Below are positions 59,896 through 64,000 of a stretch of DNA of 64,000 nucleotides, in pieces (the first letter of the stretch is position 1; the number at the start of each line of letters is the position of its first letter). Below the pieces are notes generated by a model that saw only the letters and a list, made by a program, of their open reading frames with translations, was not told the DNA's origin and made no database searches. Origin of the DNA: Uloborus plumipes (lineage: Eukaryota > Arthropoda > Arachnida > Araneae > Uloboridae). The translations under genes were made by a program, and so were the position numbers. The stretch spans positions 43,501 through 107,500 of the forward strand of contig JAXGGA010002389.1 of assembly GCA_038373865.1 (NCBI GenBank), in the 5' to 3' direction.

Positions 59896-60414
59896 CTCTC
59901 TGATTTATGGATTTTTTTTCATCCATTGTGATTTATTGTAAATTAAACAACTGCTTGAATGGTTGGGTATCGTATTGGAATCCACGTAATTAAAATTTAA
60001 TCTCGGTAAACGTTCAGTTAGGAGTCCTCCGGCAAAATGGATGCGTTGATGCTGAAGTACGTGCAAATCGATTAATCAAGTGGGATTTACCCTAACTAGT
60101 AAAAGACGGATGTTTGCCGTTGCTAATAAATCATGGCAAAATCCGCGTGATTTCTGTTATTTTGTAATATTTGTGATAATCAAACGCTTCATTCCTTTTG
60201 TTCTGTGTTTACTTTTACAGGTATTTATTTGGATTGGAGATGAATATTCATATATTTTGTGCTTTAGTAGAAATTTAGTGAGTGTTCATTCTTGATGGTT
60301 ACTTCTTTGTTTTCTGTGTAAACTCATTGCTTGACTTATTTCAGAAGTAATTTAGACGCAGTACTCTGTTTTTAAATACAATGTAAGATCCTAGTATTGT
60401 TTGTTCATTTTAAG

Positions 60415-60530
60415 TTGGCGCGTGGCCCCGCCTCCGTGACGTAAGACCGGACGACTCTATACCGCTGTTTAGGGTATGAGGGTTCTGACCAGTGCTGAGA
60501 AAAAGCGCTAGTTGGCTATCATTATCGCGC
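60415..60530. promoter_or_regulatory. GC-box / CRE-like cluster
   Basis: Within a short GC-rich patch, ccccgcctcc (60426-60435) fits a GC box and tgacgtaa (60437-60444) fits a CRE/ATF site. No coding start is tied to it. It could be an unrecognised TE promoter or a host promoter. Confidence 0.25.
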
Positions 60531-60818
60531 TGGATGGAGACTTCAAAAAAAGAAAGAAAAAAAAAAGAAACCAGTTCTTTGCACTCCAATGCGGCTTTGA
60601 AAAATACAATTGAATAGGTTGCTAGAACAACGTTTCCTCTTCTTTTTTGGGCCTTTTTTCTTAACTAATGTGAAAATTAACTTATTTTCTTTGAAGTAAG
60701 TTTTAAGTTTCCGAATACTTTAAAAAACGATTTTGTTCCATTATTTTTATGGAATAACGCTACGGCAAACTTTAATTACTCGAATATGAAGAAACGATTA
60801 ACAGCTCCGTCCAGTGGA

Positions 60819-61502
60819 GGGGGGGGGGCATGGCAATGAGGGTGCCGTATAGAGTTAACGATATATTTTCCAGCAGCAAAAGTTATTTCTGAACATTATT
60901 TCTCTGAAATGAGGGTTTGCTTTGATGGGGTTGGGGGCGGGGGGGGGGGGTGTCATGAACTCTTAACAGCTTGTAACAAAGGAAGTGTGTGACATTACAC
61001 ATATTATTTGCAAATATGAAAGCATTTTATAGCCCCATGTTCATCTAACATAGCGTGAGATATGACGGGGGGGGGGGGGGGGCGGGCGGTGCTTTACTTT
61101 GTGGCAGAGGAGAAGGGAATCAAATATGTTTTTAAAAAAGCGTCATTTGCTGAACTGAAGTGCTGTAATCCACTTCTTTAGGGCGGGGGGTGGACATTCG
61201 CCCCAGGGGCTCATCTCTCAGGTCGGCACTGAAAATGAACTTATGATTTTGAAGCGGAGCATACAAACTAAAACCACTTCTTATAGCGTACAACAGATGA
61301 TTAAATATTTCTGAATGTTAATATTCGTGCAAAATTCAAAGGCATAATCTCAATTTTAATAGTCGATTGCATGGGTTTTATTTCAGATTGATTTTTTAGT
61401 ATTTTCCAATTTCTTTTATTTTTCATATTTAAATTCTATTCTGAACGAGAAATCATTCCCTGCGTGTGTTCCTGCCAAACGGGGGGAGGAGGGGGAGGGG
61501 GG
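60819..61502 (+). other. Cluster of long G runs
   Basis: Runs of 9 or more G, or closely spaced G tracts, occur at 60819-60828, 60927-60950, 61067-61089, 61182-61193 and 61481-61502, all on the plus strand. C runs follow at 61910-61922 and 62029-62041. The spacing is irregular, so this is not a tandem repeat. Long G runs are also common sequencing and assembly error sites. Confidence 0.6.
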
Positions 61503-61621
61503 CTAAAAAATGTCTTCAGCATTTCTTGAAATTGTAATTACTTTAGGTCTTTGAATGTATATCCGCACAGTGTATAACCTGGGATTTTGTATATAATAGT
61601 TAGTACCCATATACAATATAT

Positions 61622-61866
61622 ATAGTATATATGAAGGGCTCGGGCGTAAATAATGGTATCTGACAAACTCGAAAGGACGTTTTGTCTCAAATAAAAGAAC
61701 AAAAGTCACTTGTAAAAATGTAAATGTACCGACTTCCTTTTTTAAATAGAAAAAACTTGCTACAGTAATTTCTCGAAGCAAAAATTCCAAATTAAAAAAA
61801 AAAAGTTTTGATTTTTTGAAATGCTACTTACCATTATTTACACCCGAGCCCTTCATATATATATAT
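61622..61866. mobile_element. Short element with about 37-bp TIRs
   Basis: tatatgaagggctcgggcgt followed by aaataatggta (to 61658) is the inverse of 61829-61859, with one difference. AT-repeat sequence lies outside both arms. About 245 bp long, non-coding. The two ORFs across it are artefacts. Confidence 0.65.
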
Positions 61867-62484
61867 CTATAGTAATATCTGTATGCATGCACAAGCGAGA
61901 GGCATGAACACCCCCCCCCCTCCAGGAAAAAAAGAGAGAGGCACGCAGTTATCACAAAGAAAGCAACCCCTAAGCGTTTCAAGGTAACATACTCTGAGCT
62001 AATTAGAATTTCTATATGAGGATTCATGCCCCCTCCCCCTTCCTTCTCATATGTACCCTTATTATTCAATCTGTATGTACTCTAAAATAGTTTGCCACAA
62101 AGTTGAGTTAAACAAAATTTATTCAAAATAACATAAGTCAAAAGAAATGAATAATTCTGGTACGTTATTTCCGCACGAAAAATGTATACAATATTGAAAA
62201 TATCAACTTGTAATTCAAAATTGATTTTTAAAACTAAAACATAATAAAACTTTCGATATGAAAAATTCTTTTGAGAAATAAAACGAAAGCACCCTTGCTG
62301 TAAGCTATTTCTTACAAAAGTGAATGTAAAGCATTTTCATTCCATTTTTGATTTCTAGATTCAATTTATTAAACGCTGATATGGACAGCTTAAACTGATT
62401 TCATTTTATTTATTCCTAAATGGAAATTATCAGTGGATATTCTTAACGAAACAAAGATAATAGCAGGTACATGATTTAAATATA
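61867..62484. other. No gene; probable 3' flank of the DD82E transposon
   Basis: The transposon's left end should lie here, but I cannot recognise a terminal repeat because its partner is probably past the right edge of the window. Confidence 0.4.
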
Positions 62485-64000
62485 CTAGTTAGATTCATCG
62501 TCGTAACTATCGGTATCGCTGCTGAAATTGCTATCTGAAGTAGAATCAGAACCGATGGTAAAAGAAACACTTTCAACAACTTCCTCTATAATACTGTCGT
62601 TTTCCCAGTATTTGTTTTCGACACTTTCAATGTGTTTGCAATGCTTTCCCCACCTGTCATCTTTAATGTTTTCTATAGCTTCTGATGCAAGATTTTTTAG
62701 GCGCTCCAAACTGAGATCCGCAGTCACATTGTTATCTCTTACATAACGTTTAACGTCCGCCCAAATTAATTCGATTGGATTCAAATCGCAGTGGTACGGT
62801 GGAAGTCTTAAAACCTCATGTCCCTTTTGTTTTATAATTTCATCAATGCAGTATTTTTTTTCGACACCTGCATTTGCTGTAATAAGCTCCATTAACTCAA
62901 CTTTCCGCATTTTTTTATCATGTGGAATTTGGTTTTCCTGCAACCAGGCAAACATTTTATCTTTCCTTGAGCTCTTAGTTGGTACAGGATTCTGCACTTT
63001 CGAATGATAAGCCGCATTGTCCATGATGATTACTGAATGCAGGGGAATGTTTGGCAGCAGTTTTTCAACAACCCATTTTTTAAAATTATCAAAGTTCATT
63101 TGCCCGTGATAATCTCCGGATGCCGATCCAGCTTTAAATATTAACCCGGCGTTTGGAACAAAACCGGATTCGGATCCAGCGTGGACAACGATCAGGCGAT
63201 GGCCTGCTCGATCTTTGACGGTAGCGCCAATTTTTTCGTTGGTCCAACATTTTTTGAAAGAAAGATCGCTGTCCAGCCACGTTTCATCTATGTAGACAAT
63301 GTTCCTTTTCGCTTCTCGAATTTTTTTCATTTTCCTGAGAAAACGAAATCTCCATGCAACTATATTAGGTCTTTCAACTAATATTTGCCGCTCATTTCTA
63401 CATCGCTTATAGCGGAAACCTGCAACACGTAAATATTTCCATAAGGTTGATCTTTTCCATGGGAAGTTTATTCTTTGCTTTACCACAGGGAGTAAGCGGG
63501 ATAAGGATGGAATTTTTTTACCTACGTAAAATTCATTCACGATTCTTCGCAGAGTACAGAGGTCAAAATTGTCCAATTTTGCAACAGAACGTTTACGATT
63601 TTTTCCAGGAGAAGACAACTGTCCACTTGTAGTCACATCTTCACTTTTTATTCTTTGTATTGTTCGCATTGAAACGCCAGTGGCTGTAGCAGCACGTTTT
63701 TGTGCTTGGGAAATTGGAATCAATAATTCCCCTGCTCTGGCTTCATTTTCACAAAATTTAGTGACATTATTTATTATTTCCCTTTCTTTTGAATGAATAA
63801 TTTTCCCTTTTACTGACATTTTGCGATAAACGCAGACGTTTTTAAAAAGCTTAAGACGTGAGTAGATAGTAGATGAGCGTAGCAAGAGCCTAAAAAAAAA
63901 GAGCACTAATTTTTTTTAAACAAATTCAAACCCACGCCAAGCTGAAGGTTGTCTCATTTACACGTGCGAAACATAGATAAGCGAAGCGAGAAAAAAAAAA
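62100..64000 (-). mobile_element. Sailor-type transposon, right end outside window
   Basis: It encloses the intact transposase gene. The region upstream of the gene (63820-64000) and downstream to about 62100 has no other feature. TIRs cannot be paired within the window, so the boundaries are approximate. Confidence 0.45.
62485..63819 (-). CDS. Intact DD82E transposase (Sailor type)
   Basis: This is an uninterrupted 444-aa frame from ATG at 63819; an upstream in-frame ATG at 63906 adds 29 hydrophobic residues and is less likely. It carries out cut-and-paste transposition of its own element at TA sites in the IS630-Tc1-mariner superfamily. There are two N-terminal DNA-binding regions: ISQAQKRAATATGVSMRTIQ (about 36-56) and a second HTH around 105-139. 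A basic stretch GKNRKRSVAK (72-81) may be a nuclear signal. The catalytic residues are all present: D178 in YIDETW, D267 in IIMDNAAYHS, and E350 in PYHCDLNPIELIW. There are 82 residues between D267 and E350, against 34-41 in ordinary Tc1/mariner, which matches the DD82E 'Sailor' group. The extra 40-45 residues include a KKMRKVELMELI helix-like segment. The tail (421-444) is Ser/Asp-rich. No stops or frameshifts: potentially active. Confidence 0.9.
   Translation of the reverse strand: MSVKGKIIHSKEREIINNVTKFCENEARAGELLIPISQAQKRAATATGVSMRTIQRIKSEDVTTSGQLSSPGKNRKRSVAKLDNFDLCTLRRIVNEFYVGKKIPSLSRLLPVVKQRINFPWKRSTLWKYLRVAGFRYKRCRNERQILVERPNIVAWRFRFLRKMKKIREAKRNIVYIDETWLDSDLSFKKCWTNEKIGATVKDRAGHRLIVVHAGSESGFVPNAGLIFKAGSASGDYHGQMNFDNFKKWVVEKLLPNIPLHSVIIMDNAAYHSKVQNPVPTKSSRKDKMFAWLQENQIPHDKKMRKVELMELITANAGVEKKYCIDEIIKQKGHEVLRLPPYHCDLNPIELIWADVKRYVRDNNVTADLSLERLKNLASEAIENIKDDRWGKHCKHIESVENKYWENDSIIEEVVESVSFTIGSDSTSDSNFSSDTDSYDDESN

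Noticed and set aside
61503..62069. 95- and 81-codon minus ORFs
   Set aside because: They run through a short TIR element, AT repeats and C runs; no protein-like domain.
63906..63906. Upstream ATG as the start of the DD82E transposase
   Set aside because: It would add 29 hydrophobic residues before the family-like start MSVKGKIIHSKERE; the start at 63819 gives a typical length.

Overview
The window is AT-rich eukaryotic DNA made mostly of transposable elements (TEs) and their fragments. It has no dense coding, no operons, no rRNA and no CRISPR. The mix of a Helitron, Tc1/mariner, mariner, Sailor-type DD82E, piggyBac-like MITEs, hAT-like and Tigger-like elements, and tRNA-derived SINEs, together with small AT-rich introns and a CpG-rich first exon, points to an arthropod. 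My impression is a chelicerate such as a spider, but that rests on repeat style alone.

Layout. 1-9.2 kb: a repeat terminus shared with a second copy at 1.9-2.65 kb, a Helitron 3' end at 185, a 2.2-kb element with 33-bp perfect terminal inverted repeats (TIRs), a gacttc-ended element carrying a 134-bp foldback, and a MITE with a 13-bp flanking direct repeat. 9.2-13.2 kb: a minus-strand Helitron whose 5' terminal 1.1 kb is tandemly duplicated almost perfectly; a foldback and a piggyBac-like MITE sit inside it. 15.7 and 22.9 kb: two inverted copies of one 189-bp MITE. 22.5 and 34.3 kb: two different tRNA-derived SINEs. 24.3-26.3 kb: an unusual 1.95-kb element with terminal inverted repeats, packed with gtgac/gtcac pentamers and carrying a tRNA-like sequence. 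29.6-33.1 kb: a foldback and a 3-kb hAT-like transposon with a decayed gene. 36.4-36.9 kb: a GC-rich block with a likely first coding exon encoding a signal peptide. 39.6, 46.8-48 and 49.9-50.4 kb: three decayed Tc1/mariner transposases. 37-59 kb: three copies of an ACTGTAAAA-type element and Tigger-like MITEs. 62.5-63.8 kb: an intact 444-aa transposase with DD82E spacing (Sailor type), the only full-length protein gene in the window.

Host coding evidence is thin. There is one strong first exon (36808-36928, + strand, phase-1 donor) whose downstream exons I cannot find in the next 27 kb, and one candidate exon pair at 33169-33524. The rest is intergenic or intronic DNA. The genes do not form a pathway; the layout is a record of repeated insertion and nesting by DNA transposons.
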